From NCBI GenBank assembly GCA_025331565.1, contig JAFREQ010000015.1, forward strand, positions 2,108,001 to 2,172,000: 64,000 nt of DNA, in the 5' to 3' direction. The stretch comes from Holacanthus passer (lineage: Eukaryota; Chordata; Actinopteri; Pomacanthidae). The notes beneath the pieces were generated by a model. The model saw only the letters and a list, made by a program, of their open reading frames with translations, ran no database searches and was not told the DNA's origin. The position numbers and the translations under genes were made by a program. Each line of letters opens with the position of its first letter. Within the stretch, counting starts at the first letter, position 1. This document shows, piece after piece, positions 1 through 10,920 of this stretch.

Positions 1-1719
1 GTAAGACACAAAGTTTTGTTCTTGACAATTTACATTAACTTGTTAATAGAAATCAGGCCTTGAAATCAGTGCTGATCAGGTCTGTGTCTCCAGGCCGGGT
101 CTACCATTTCTCAATTCTGCACGCATCCCTGCTTTCAAATAATGGATGAGTCCAGTAATGGGCAGGACATTTCTTTGTTTTTTGGGGCTTGGGCACACAT
201 TTTTAGATCCCTGAAGACTTCTCCTTTAAAGCATGTGTAAATTTAAACCTAATGTGTTTTAAAGGTAGCAGCAGCTTTGCGTACTGAACCCACTTATCTC
301 CTGTTTACAGTCGTACAAAGAGAGAAGCCGGTTGACTGCTGAGGGTAAATCTCAAAGGCTGCAGATGTGTGTGACTAATACTTAAAGTTCGGGCTGAAAA
401 TAAAAACCAATTATCTTTACAAGCCCTGCCCACCTGACTTCAGCCGACTCCCCCACGCCTTCTCTACCTCATTGACGTCTATTCTGTCTTTTACCAGTGC
501 AGCATAAAAGTCTCCAACCTCACCCTTCTCCTCTGTCCTTCATTAATCCCCTCTCCCTCCCTCCCCAGGGTTTGGTCAACCCGTTGCATTTTCTTCTTTA
601 TTTGGTGCTGCCTTTTATTTCCTGCCTCTAATCCTCCAAAAATGTTATCTCTCTCCCCCTCTGCTGACTATAAACAAACCCTTACCAGCTGCTTTTCAGA
701 CCCTCAGTAGCAGCGAGCCCCCTCTCATTCCGTCTCTCGCCAAACGCCATTAAGCTTTTGATTTTCTAATTTCGCAGCTTTTTTGTTCTCTCTGCTCATT
801 GCTTTTCTTTGCTCTTTGCCAGTTAATCAATCTATTCAGCGTTCGACTGGGCCTTCTGCTTTTCACTCTCTCTCCCTCGTTCACCGTCTCCTCTGCATGT
901 AATTAGGAAGATTTGGGTTTTACGAGAGGAAGGAAGGGAGGTGAGCAGAAGGTGGAGTCATGGAGGGGGAAGGAAAGAGAAAACAACAACAACAAAATTG
1001 GGGTGTTGACATAAAATGTCCGACTTTAATTAAAGACAGACAGCAGATGTGTGGTGCTGTGTTCTAGGGTTTTAGGAGTACGCTGGTGTGTCAGTTTGTG
1101 CCTCCATTCACAACAAGACTAGCAGTGTGTTTTTAGTTATCTGATTCACTATGAAGTCATTCAAAAGGTTTGTGGGGTAGTAGTTCTCGTAATATCTGTC
1201 ATAAGCTCACAAGCAATATATACTTATGACCGAAGAACCCTGTATACATTCAGCGATGTGACATCACTTTTAAAGAAGATGTTCTGCTTAATCATCATGT
1301 AGGGTAGATCGATTTTGTGGTTCTTTGCAAGTTATCCACACCCAAAGAAATGGTGATGAGCTTAAGCACACATACTACACACTGCGCTAACACTCCCTCA
1401 CATACAGTATGTTGCAGTATCAGCAGGCCTCCTCATGGCCCACAGCCTCTACACTAACTTTTATTCCTCTTGTGCTAAATGCTCTATGAGAAATAGCTGA
1501 GGGGGCCTGCTGCCCCCACTGTCCATTATTTCAAGAGCTGAAGTGTGGATTCCTCCTGGACTCATTCAGCTGTCAGTTGTCTTATTCTCACAGTCGCTCA
1601 GACGCAGAGGTGACGTCACGAATCTGGCTCCAAATCATCAAGCACACAGGATGTGACAGGACACGAGGGGGAAGAAGGCAAAAACCCTCCCCTGTTCTCC
1701 CTCTCTGCCCTCTTTGCAA

Positions 1720-1720
<1 letters not shown>

Positions 1721-1762
<42 letters not shown>
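1721..1762. repeat. (CA)n microsatellite
   Basis: About 21 uninterrupted CA units. It generates spurious His-Thr and Cys-Val open frames on the two strands. Confidence 0.97.
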
Positions 1763-1767
<5 letters not shown>

Positions 1768-2114
1768 TCTCACACAGAGGCTGGAAACACAACTCCCTGA
1801 AGTGAGTTATGCCATTAATGGCATAAAAATTCCCTGAAGTCCACATGATCTCTGCACTGTTTAACTATAAGTTGGCTAATGTGATTCAGGAAGGACTGGG
1901 TCACAGTTAAGTCAGCTTTACTGCTTTGACAAGTAGGAAAATAATGTTTGCTTGAGTATAGGAGCAGTTATGTAACTCACATGACTGTGAAAAACAGATG
2001 ATTTTAAATCGCCAACATTCCTACAGATCAGCAGCTGCAGAGCCTGTAACTGATTCTTGAACTGTTGAGTTCAAAATGTGAACACAAGTGAAAATAAGCC
2101 TTTTCCAGACAAAG

Positions 2115-2149
2115 AGTGTGTGTGTGTGTGTGTGCGTGTGTGTGTGTGC
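2115..2149. repeat. (TG)n microsatellite with one C interruption
   Basis: TG dinucleotide run broken once by TGCG. No function is inferred. Confidence 0.95.
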
Positions 2150-2404
2150 CTGTGTGTCTGTGCTCAGGGCTCATCTGCAGCTGAAAAGATGGAGAGATGG
2201 AGAGAAAGAATATGGACGAGGAAGCACTTATAAATCAGTGAAGACAGATCCTGGACACAAAGAAAGGAGGAAACCTGATGGCGACAGTAGAAGGTGTGTT
2301 CAGTGAAGCAGAAGTGGAGCTGAGTGTGGGACAGAGCAGAGCATCAGAAAGACAAGTTACACTGACACTTGATCGTTTTACATCGGTGGAAGGAATGTGT
2401 CACA

Positions 2405-2760
2405 GTCAAGGTTATTATAGTTGTTGTTAACTGAAATATAAAAATACAAATTAGACTTAAAAATTTAAAAACAAACTGAAATGACTTTGTGTATTAACTA
2501 AGAAATATAGAGACAATGTCTTTAGCTTCAGTCTTACATTTATTGAGAGTGGGATGTTTACGTGACTGAGTCAATTGCCTTCACAAAGCGCTGTGTGACA
2601 AATCCCTCTGATATTATAGTAAAAATAAATAAATAAATAAAAATAATACTGACACCAATAAAAATGAAACTAAAACTAAACATTTTAAACAATCAAAACT
2701 AAACTGAAACAAGCAAACTCACTCTGGAAACTAAGTGAAACTCAGTGGAATTATGACCAA
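2405..2760. repeat. Dispersed A-rich repeat, family unassigned
   Basis: The block opens with AAGGTTATTATAGTTGTTGT and continues through AAACTAAAACTAAAC-type runs, ending near 2710-2760. It resembles an interspersed repeat I recall from many fish introns, with the AAACTAAAAC tail as its signature. It has no open frame. Boundaries are approximate and the family is not named because no search was possible. Confidence 0.4.
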
Positions 2761-4684
2761 TAATGGTCAGTGAGTCCACCTGCAGCTCCTCTGTAAGACC
2801 ACTAGGTGGCACCAGTCTTATGCTGGAGCATTCAGCTTGGGCAGATGAGTGATCCTCGCATTAGGTCAAGTGATGATGATTGCTGTGTAGACTGCACTGT
2901 ATTCACAGTGACATGAGGAGAATCAGGATTAAACCAGTCAGCGGAATAATGCAACCCACTCAAAACTCTCAGTTTTGATTCACATTGATTCTAAAAATAC
3001 ATTTAGACATTATTCACTGGAAAAATTAGTAGTGATGACGGCAAAAGCACAACTTCTATCAGTTCACTTTACCTCTATTTTGTTATAAGGTTTTAACCAG
3101 TTAAAGAGTTGCATGTTATTTCAGATATCAGATTGATTTTATTTATTGTTAGTTATGAGTTTCTGTCCTGCTTGTTAACTGTCAGAGCCCACGACCGACC
3201 TACTGTATTTATACTATAGGTGGAGGAAGCATAATCAGGGAACATGGCTCATTAAGTCGTAACTTAATGAGTGTAATTCGACAAATAATGCGGACTGGGG
3301 ACAACTGGGAAAATATCTACAGTTAGTGTTAATGATATCCCCTCACTTAAGTTTAATGTTCTGTTCATCGTCTGGTCACAGATATGAATGTTTCTCCTTC
3401 TATTTTTCTCTTTGTGGAACACCCTGACACGACTGACTGACTCACTGTGTTTACATGCACACAAGTAATCTGGTCATGATCAGGTTTTTGGAGTAGGAGT
3501 TGCACAATAAACACAATATCCTGGTTGCAGAGAGCTGTAAAAGCCTTTACTCCAATAGAAGCCAGGATCCAGCGACATGCAAAAAATCTTATCTGGGTTT
3601 CTTATCTTTCTCTGCCACGTTTGCAGGTGCGTCATCAACTCAAGTTAGTAGAATAGTGGTATATCATGATCGACTTCTGTAACGTGGATCGTGAATTGTA
3701 TTGTTGCTCTTGCTTTCCATTCGCCGTCATCAGACAGAGAAGCCATCAGAGCGGTTAATGCGGCAGAGTTCAACTAGCCGGAAACCAAACTGTGTTCATT
3801 TTCCACTAACTCGGTCTGTGCAGAAATGAATGGCTGAGATGTTCAGGAATCGAGACGACCAGAGACCTGGATTCTGTTGACATGAAGAACAGTTTTATAT
3901 CCCGAACACGATCAAAATTAGGATACTAATGTGCATGTAAATGTACTCATTGTTCGTTCCTCTAGCTCAGTTTCTGAAGCGGAGCTCAGTTCAAATGAAG
4001 CCAGAAAGAGATACACTTGTTAAATAGGTTCATTTTCAGCTTAAAGTGGTTTGTTTCTTGTGGACGTTGAACTGTGTCTCTTGTCTCAGTCTTGCTTGGT
4101 CACAAAGCTTCTCCAGGCCGGTCCAGCTGCCCCTATCTGGCCTTCATCTCTTTCTTACGTGAACACACACACACACAGACACACACACACAGTAGCATGA
4201 CTCAATGGCTGTTCAACTGGAATGTGAAAAGGATGCTAATCCCACAGAGGCCAAGTTAAATGCCTTATTGTGTTGATTGTATTATCATGAATTGACATCA
4301 AATTAGTGGCTCACAGGCAAATAAGATTATGAGGAACAAAGCGCTGCGTGAGGTCTGCATTACGTCTGAGCACCGCAACACACAAACACACACATTAAGC
4401 TTGATTCTGTAACATGATGCTCGCTGTACACAGACACAGGCACGCAGAGGCATGCGCTCAGATCGGCTGGATTCACACTGACGTACAGTGTTGGGAATTA
4501 AGATAGCTTAGTGGATGCGGGCGGACGCGCTGCCAGTGCATTTCTAAACTAAGTCGCAACGTTTTGGTGGCAAAACATCAATCTGCGGTTTGGTGTCGGT
4601 TGCCAAAAACCGGCAGAGCAGAGTGAAGGAGTAGTAGAGTAAACATCATTAATCCCTCTTACAACTGTGTAAGCAAAATATCCA

Positions 4685-4687
<3 letters not shown>

Positions 4688-4720
<33 letters not shown>
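4688..4720. repeat. (CA)n microsatellite
   Basis: About 16 uninterrupted CA units. It sits between unique sequence blocks in the presumed intron. Confidence 0.96.
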
Positions 4721-4722
<2 letters not shown>

Positions 4723-7489
4723 CGATGCCGCTGACAGAGGCCTGCATGCACAGACAGACAGAGTCATTCTTGATCGCACAGATAGGAACCCTCCGCCAAA
4801 GTCTGGCTTTTATGTTCTCCATAAATCCCGTCGCTGTCCACGGCACCTCACCGCTCACAGAGTCAGGAGAGGAGAGGCGCTGTGCTTGGCTGTGTTGGGG
4901 CGTTAACAGGAATGAATGAAGTTTTGGATACAAACAGACCTGCTTCAACAGAACATATGTGTCCCCTTTTGGTAGCTTGGCCCTAATATGCATAATGCCA
5001 GACTAACAAAACAACCCCCACTAATGCTTCCTAACGTCGCCTCCGTCCTGAGCCATCTCCACTGTGATCCCCTAAAGCTGGTTAAGAGGGGGGAGAAGGA
5101 GGGCGTGAGTAAAAAAAATGTTGGTCAAATGTCATGAGTGTCCTCCTGCAGACGGTCGATGGAGAGTGATGCAAAAATCGAGCACAGTGTGAGTGAGATA
5201 GCTACAGTGAGAGAAATATGTATTGTTCCCAGTTTAGAAACTACAGCAGATGCTCGACAATGTAGTGCTGGTTGACGCTCACTAATCCCCTCATGCTGCA
5301 AAGGGAAAAGGCATATCAGAAACAAATCTGTATTAAGGGCAAAATGGTTGCTGATAAAACTGTAGGTAGACTCTAACCTGGCTAATAAGATTTCTCAGAC
5401 TCTTCTAAATTGTCTCCGTTCTCTTTTTCCTAATGCCAAATTCTCTCCTCTCTCTCAGACTTTCTGATGGAGACGGCTGCGTGCAGTGCGATAGAGTTAA
5501 AACCAGAAAACCGCTGTATTCAGCACGAAGCTGCCGCAGCTGTAGGAAGAGAGTGATCTGATTCAACCAGGCCAGCTGCAGTGTCCACTGGCTTAACCCT
5601 GCTCAACCAGCACACAGACCCCGAACGCAGCACACAGTCGACATTCACGATATTTAAACTGTTGCACAGATCTACACATTCATCCACCCGGACGTTTTTT
5701 TTTTTTATACCCGCTTACGCTCTGGAGTCGATCCCAGCGCACAGTGGGTGAGAGTAGGACTGTGGTAGAACTAGACAAACAACTTTTATATCTTTACACA
5801 AGGTTTTTTTTTTTATTTTAACAAATTAATCAGTTAATTAAACATAAAGTTCTCAGATTTTGTGCTCTAAACATAAGCTGCAAAAAATACACCTTAAAAT
5901 TGTGGAAATTCTGAATCAGAAATAGTCCAATCACAGAATATGAATTCAGGCAAGAAGTCAATGTCAGCGTTTGGTACTCAGTGAGGTATGAAGTAGTGAG
6001 GTATGATACCTTGCCCAAAACCACAAATCAAAAGAATCAAAGAATCATGTATCATTATTGTACATTTAACAACACACAAGTTATTATTGTTACTCACACA
6101 CAACCAACCACACAGAGGTCATTCTGTTTTCACTTCAGCAATCTTGTGCAAACTAAACATTTTCCATTATAACTTGACTGATGCTGGATGTTGAGGCCAA
6201 TACTGATATTAATATATAAAAATCATTATCAATATTTGTGATATTTAAAACGCTGATAACACCATACTGGTCAATAGTAATTTTTTTTCAAGACACAATC
6301 TTGATATTTGCTTACCCTAAACCTCAACCCTAACCCCTGTGGTAGCCAAGATATGTTCTGATATATGTGACTGTATTGAAGAGTACATTTCGAATCCAGG
6401 TGGAAACTTTTTGTACGTCTACCCTTCTGTCTTTGCAATATTTACAGCCTGCCTCCCGACAGTAGGCTACCAAATACAGGTTTTAAAAAGGCAATAAAAC
6501 TGAAAAAAACACAGACAGTATAGTGCAAATGGCAATTCTGGCCCCAGGCAAGCCAAAAGAACAGTCAGGCCTGTCAGTACATCACAGGGTTTGTGAAAGG
6601 ACGAGGGGGCCTGCGGAAGAGGTGGGAGGGTATAAAATGTGGTACTGTCACCGAGCTCATTCAGCAGCACTTCATCAATGACCTCATGGTCCTGCATTCA
6701 GGACCTCGGCACACAGGGGCTGGGCCTCGCGTGTGGGCGACAAGTGCTTTGTGTGGCGTGTGTGCACGAGCACGCGGAGGTTGAGGAAGGCGGCGGTGAC
6801 AGACGAGTGCGAATGAGCTCTTTTGATACGTAATTATATTTACACATTGTCCTTTTCACAGCGGACGTTCTGATGGGTCACGGTAGGAAAAGCAGCAGGT
6901 GCTACTAAGAACGTTAAGGATGGCTCTGATCTGTTATGTGTCCCAGTAGGTCATGACAGTGAGTCAGCAGGTACAAGACCAGGGCCCTGAGAGTGAAGCA
7001 GCTAAACGTTATTCAGCCATCACTGATTTTAGTATTTACACCACCACCCATTTTCTGAGACTTACCTTCAAAGATTATTGACAGAGTAAAATCACTGACA
7101 CTGACTGAGGACACATACTACAATAAAACTGTTCTTTGGATTTTTGGTAACTGACACAAACACACACGCACACAAATGTTGCACACCCAAAATAACATGC
7201 AGCACTGTTGCTTAAGTTACTGTCACAAAGATTTTCTACAATAAAAGATACATATTAGTATAATATGTATATTATAAAACAATCATTTACTCATCATCTG
7301 AATGTAAAATTAATTTTCTCCTCAGTGAGACACACCAAAGCCTTTCATCATCTCACACCCTTTCATTTTCCTCCAACAGGAACCATGACACCTGCTGAAA
7401 TTGATGCTCATTGTTTGCCTGTCATCCATGTTTGTCTGCGGCTGTGTGGCACGATCCCTACTACAATGAAGGAAACTGTAGAGGTTTAC

Positions 7490-7570
7490 CTCTTCGTCAT
7501 CGCTGGGCAGGCGTTGGTAGTCGGACTCTGACGTCTCCTGCAGCCTCTGGTATTCTGCCGTCTCCCCCAT
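7490..7570 (-). CDS. First coding exon of an unidentified gene (27 codons, N-terminal part only)
   Basis: On the minus strand an ATG at 7570 lies in the context CCACCATGG, a near-ideal Kozak sequence. It opens 27 codons ending in acidic SDDEE, directly before the donor AAGAG|GTAAAC at 7489 (phase 0). The peptide is hydrophilic and carries two copies of YQRL, the second within SDYQRL. YxxΦ motifs such as SDYQRL are known AP-complex sorting signals, for example in the tail of TGN38. A cytosolic N-terminus of a trafficked membrane protein is therefore possible, but this is inference. I do not recognise the protein. Later exons would lie left of the window after an intron of more than 7.4 kb. The alternative is a chance ORF; the combined Kozak, donor and codon pattern argues against that. 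Confidence 0.6.
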
Positions 7571-7760
7571 GGTGGAGCTCCAGCGCCAGATCGGTACCTG
7601 CCCGGGGCCACTCGTCCTCAGAGTCCTCAAATAGCCACAGCTCCAGTCAGCAAGCAAAACCCCACTCACTCACTCACTCAGTCAGTCGGTCAGTCGGCCC
7701 GCTGCGAGGTCCGTGCTGCCATTAGGAAGACAAGTACAGCATTCTGCACGTCACTCGCAG
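7571..7760 (-). promoter_or_regulatory. Likely 5'UTR and promoter-proximal region of the gene at 7490-7570
   Basis: This is the sequence immediately upstream of the Kozak ATG on the minus strand. It is more GC-rich than its surroundings and contains a short (CACT)n/(CAGT)n-like tract at about 7661-7695. No TATA box was recognised. The transcription start cannot be placed from sequence alone. Confidence 0.35.
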
Positions 7761-9267
7761 GACAGCACTGCATTATTTCAGATAGCTGAGCACATTATTT
7801 CCAATCATCCAACTAACTACGCCTCCAGTGCTCCCACCTTCATTGTCTTCCTCATTTAGGGAGAGTCAGCTTTGCCTGAAAATGGCCAGACAATGGGTTC
7901 CTCATGTTCACACAGAGATAACAGGGCTGTGTTCACCGAATGACCTGGTCTGTAAAAACACAGGTGCTTATCTGGAAATAGGTTTCAGTAAGTCATTCCT
8001 CCGGCCATCTGCTGACAATAATTCTTGATGCAGCATGAACACGGTCCCTCGTTTTGCATTGTCGTGTGCAGGCAGGGATTCTTCCGCTCCTGAAGAAAGA
8101 CAATCCGCTGTTTTGTCCTTTTCACGAAATCTTTGGGAAGCATCCGAGGTGTCTCATTTATCGATCACCATTGTCCTCCAAGACAAGGAGATCCCATGCG
8201 TGGCTGCAGCAGTCAGGATGGAGCGTCGGGGGGTGATGCAGCCAAGGTGTGGTACTGGAGGTGACAAATCCAGCAGGCTCTATTTCTGTCGTCCCATCTC
8301 ACGCCACCGTAATCGCCTCTACCCTCAATCTCGGTCCTCGCTCCACCTCACCCTCCACCTCGCTCATCTCTGCTGTCACTGTCTCTCTCTCTCCCCTTGT
8401 TCACCCTGCCTCAGTGCTGACGCATGCTCTTCATACTCTCTCTCTCTGTTTCTATTTCTGTGCCCCAGGCATCACTCCGGCCGGCTTACCTCCTCTCACT
8501 TCATCGCCGGGAGTGAAATATCACAGCAGTCGAGGGGAGAGATCGCACAGGAGCAGTTTTTTTCATTTTTCACCTGTTTTGTTTCATCTTTCCTTTGTGT
8601 GTGCTTCTATTTTTTTTGCCCTCCCCTCCACAGATCTTGAGCAGCTGTCCAATCGGACTGGCAGCTCAGCTCTGACGATCATGAATAAAGTCTGGGAGGA
8701 TTTTTTTTTTTAACACCGCTTTGTCCTAAATGGACTTCCTGATTGCTCTGTCGATGCCTAATCCCTCGCTGTTGTTGTTATTGTTTTCCCCTTCCTCTCT
8801 TCCTTTCAGTCCCTCGCCCTCTAACCCGCTTTCCCGCACCCCTCCACTTCATTTTTTTTTTTTCCATTTCAGCCCTGGCTCGATGATTTGGCGAGTGGTC
8901 TCCCTCCTCTATTACCCTGGCAACATCAACCCGTCCCACCTCCTCCACCTCCTCCCCCACCCCGTGTCCTGTAAGTGACGGTGATCCAGTCAGCGGTGGT
9001 CCTGATAGAAGCGGCCAATGACAGCGAGGCATGCTGACAGGGGAAGGGAGGAGGGAGGAGGGACAATGGCGAGAGGCGGGGGGAGCCCTAATGAGGAGAG
9101 TTAATCCTCCCCGTGAGAGGGAGAAAAACACGGCCATGCTGCTGTGTGTGTTTGTGTGTGTGTGTGTGTGTCAAAAGCACCTCTCCACTATAGGGAGGGT
9201 ATCCAGGCCATCTGGATCCTTGCTGAGTGGACATCTGGATGGAGGGGAAAATAGAATAAAAGAACAA

Positions 9268-9270
9268 TGT

Positions 9271-9323
<53 letters not shown>
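9268..9323. repeat. Compound (TG)n(GA)n microsatellite
   Basis: About 13 TG units run directly into about 14 GA units. The same TG-to-GA order recurs at 17921-17996, there with a short spacer. Confidence 0.97.
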
Positions 9324-9327
<4 letters not shown>

Positions 9328-9567
9328 TACCTCCTGGTGTTTCCCCAGTGGTAGTGTGACTAGCACCATTGCAGTCCAAGCCCTGATGCCACTGAGCAAA
9401 TCTTTAACACATGTAAACGACAGCAGGGCACAGAGGTCACTGACTCACTCGTCTTCTCCTCCACCCCTCAGTCCCTGTCACTCACCCTATATCCTTCCCT
9501 CTTTCCATCCTAAACACTTGCTCATCATTGGCACCTCTCCTCTCGCTCCCCCACCGCCCCCTCTCTC

Positions 9568-9574
<7 letters not shown>

Positions 9575-9598
<24 letters not shown>
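9575..9598. repeat. (CT)n microsatellite
   Basis: About 12 CT units within a broader pyrimidine-rich block (about 9460-9600). Confidence 0.95.
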
Positions 9599-10438
9599 CG
9601 ATCCTGTTGATGTCCTCGGGCCGGTTATGCGCAGCCCGCTGAGCAACATTCGCCTTTCGCTCTCATTGCTTTTGCTCCGTTGTCGAATCTGCTCTCCTCT
9701 GGAGGCCGGCTGTCGTGAGTGCAAGCAGCACGCAACGGTGCACTGTAAATACACAAACGTGCACTCACCTCCACGCAAAGGCGCATGTGCACACATCAGC
9801 AAACAAATATTTGGACAAAACGCAGGAATGCAACGCAGCAACACAGAGGCCTGCATTTCTGCCTTTACTACCAGACATAATGCTGATTATATCTATTTGT
9901 GTTGAGGGCATTGCCAACTATAACAATCAAATTCCTTCTGCCATAAATAAGCCTGTTTGAACCAGTGGATTCTTATAAGCTGAACCCTCCTTTCCTCTCT
10001 CTGTTTGTGGATATGGTTTTGTTTTATGGCCTCTTGGGTGCACTCTTGTGTTGTTCCCCTCCCTCCCTTACAGCTGAATCCCAAATCAATGATCCTCAAT
10101 GGTCAGGCTGGACACTGGAGCAGCCAATCAGATCCAAGTGCAAACCTCAGAAGCTCACAACCGCGTTTTCTCTGACCATCACCTCCTACATCGACCTCCC
10201 CGATCCTCCAATTCCCCCACACACCAGGCCAGTTTAGCCTTCCATCCATGTCTCCATGTTCGCTCTAGTAGAAACTGAGCGGACAGTCAGGCAAGGACTC
10301 ACCAAGAAAAGCTAGCATTCCACATAGTACAAATGTATTTGTTTGATACACATCTAAATTTGGCCACACAGCATGTACAGAAGGGGATATAATATGCAAC
10401 ATCACAAACTATGACCTCAGCCCTGAACACACGCTATT

Positions 10439-10920
10439 ACAACCCTGGTTCCAAAAAAGTTGGGACCCTGTAAAACATGAATAAAAAAATGCAATCATTT
10501 GTAAATCAACTGTGTTGACTGTTACTGAGCCCATGTATTAATCTCCTTTATACAATCCTGTGTTTGACAAAGTGGGAACCTCTCTCCATCCTTGCTTGTG
10601 AAGGACTGAGTCTTTCCAGGATGAACCTTTCATACGCAATCATGATACTATCACCTGTTACCAATGAACCTGTTTACCTGTGGAATGATCTGTTTTTGGA
10701 TCAGTCCACAACTTTCACAGTCTTTTGTTGCTCCTGTCCCAACTTGTTTGAAACATGTTGCTGCCATCAAATTCAGAATAAGCAGATGAGGTCAAACATT
10801 AAATACGTTGTCCTTGTAAAGTCTTCAATTAAGTATGTGTCAAAAATGATTCTATAATTATCACATTCTGATGTATTCTGTTTTATGCAGCGTCCCAACT
10901 TTTCTGGAATCGGGGTTGTA
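10439..10920. mobile_element. Non-autonomous DNA transposon with terminal inverted repeats
   Basis: The left end reads TACAACCCTGGTTCC..AAAGTTGGGAC. The right end, GTCCCAACTTTTCTGGAATC..GGTTGTA, is its imperfect inverse, giving inverted repeats of about 29 bp around some 425 bp. The interior has a 97-codon open frame without a recognisable catalytic motif. An internal segment (about 10550-10658) recurs at 34017-34138, so this is a repeat family. I recall elements with these ends as abundant in teleosts, but do not assign a superfamily. The flanks do not show an unambiguous target-site duplication. Confidence 0.75.

Larger units (their letters stand above)
1..7489 (-). other. Probable first intron of the gene starting at 7570 (runs off the left edge)
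   Basis: No coding exon could be supported on either strand here. The stretch follows a good splice donor at 7489 on the minus strand, so it is read as intron 1 of that gene, assuming the gene continues to the left. It holds (CA)n at 1721-1762, an interrupted (TG)n at 2115-2149, (CA)n at 4164-4191 and 4688-4720, and an A/T-rich dispersed repeat at about 2405-2760. Open frames across the microsatellites encode only His-Thr or Cys-Val runs and are not genes. Confidence 0.5.
7761..10438. other. Intergenic, CT-rich and microsatellite-rich, no supported gene
   Basis: A long plus-strand open frame at 8035-8640 is Ser/Leu/Cys/Phe-rich because it crosses CT tracts. It has no recognisable domain and is rejected. 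Simple repeats include TG at 9143-9171, TG plus GA at 9268-9323 and CT at 9575-9598. Confidence 0.6.

Noticed and set aside
1577..1846. Open frames across the CA microsatellite on both strands
   Set aside because: His-Thr and Cys-Val runs come from the dinucleotide repeat. The same applies to frames at 4549-4993, 9031-9610, 15736-16395, 17496-18128, 20850-21233, 21456-21780 and 28265-28698.
8035..8640. Longest open frame in the window (201 codons, plus strand)
   Set aside because: It crosses CT-rich low-complexity sequence. The product is dominated by Ser, Leu, Cys and Phe runs, with no domain, and an overlapping frame is equally open.
10564..10857. 97-codon frame as a transposase
   Set aside because: It lies inside the inverted-repeat element but shows no catalytic motif; most likely a non-coding interior or remnant.
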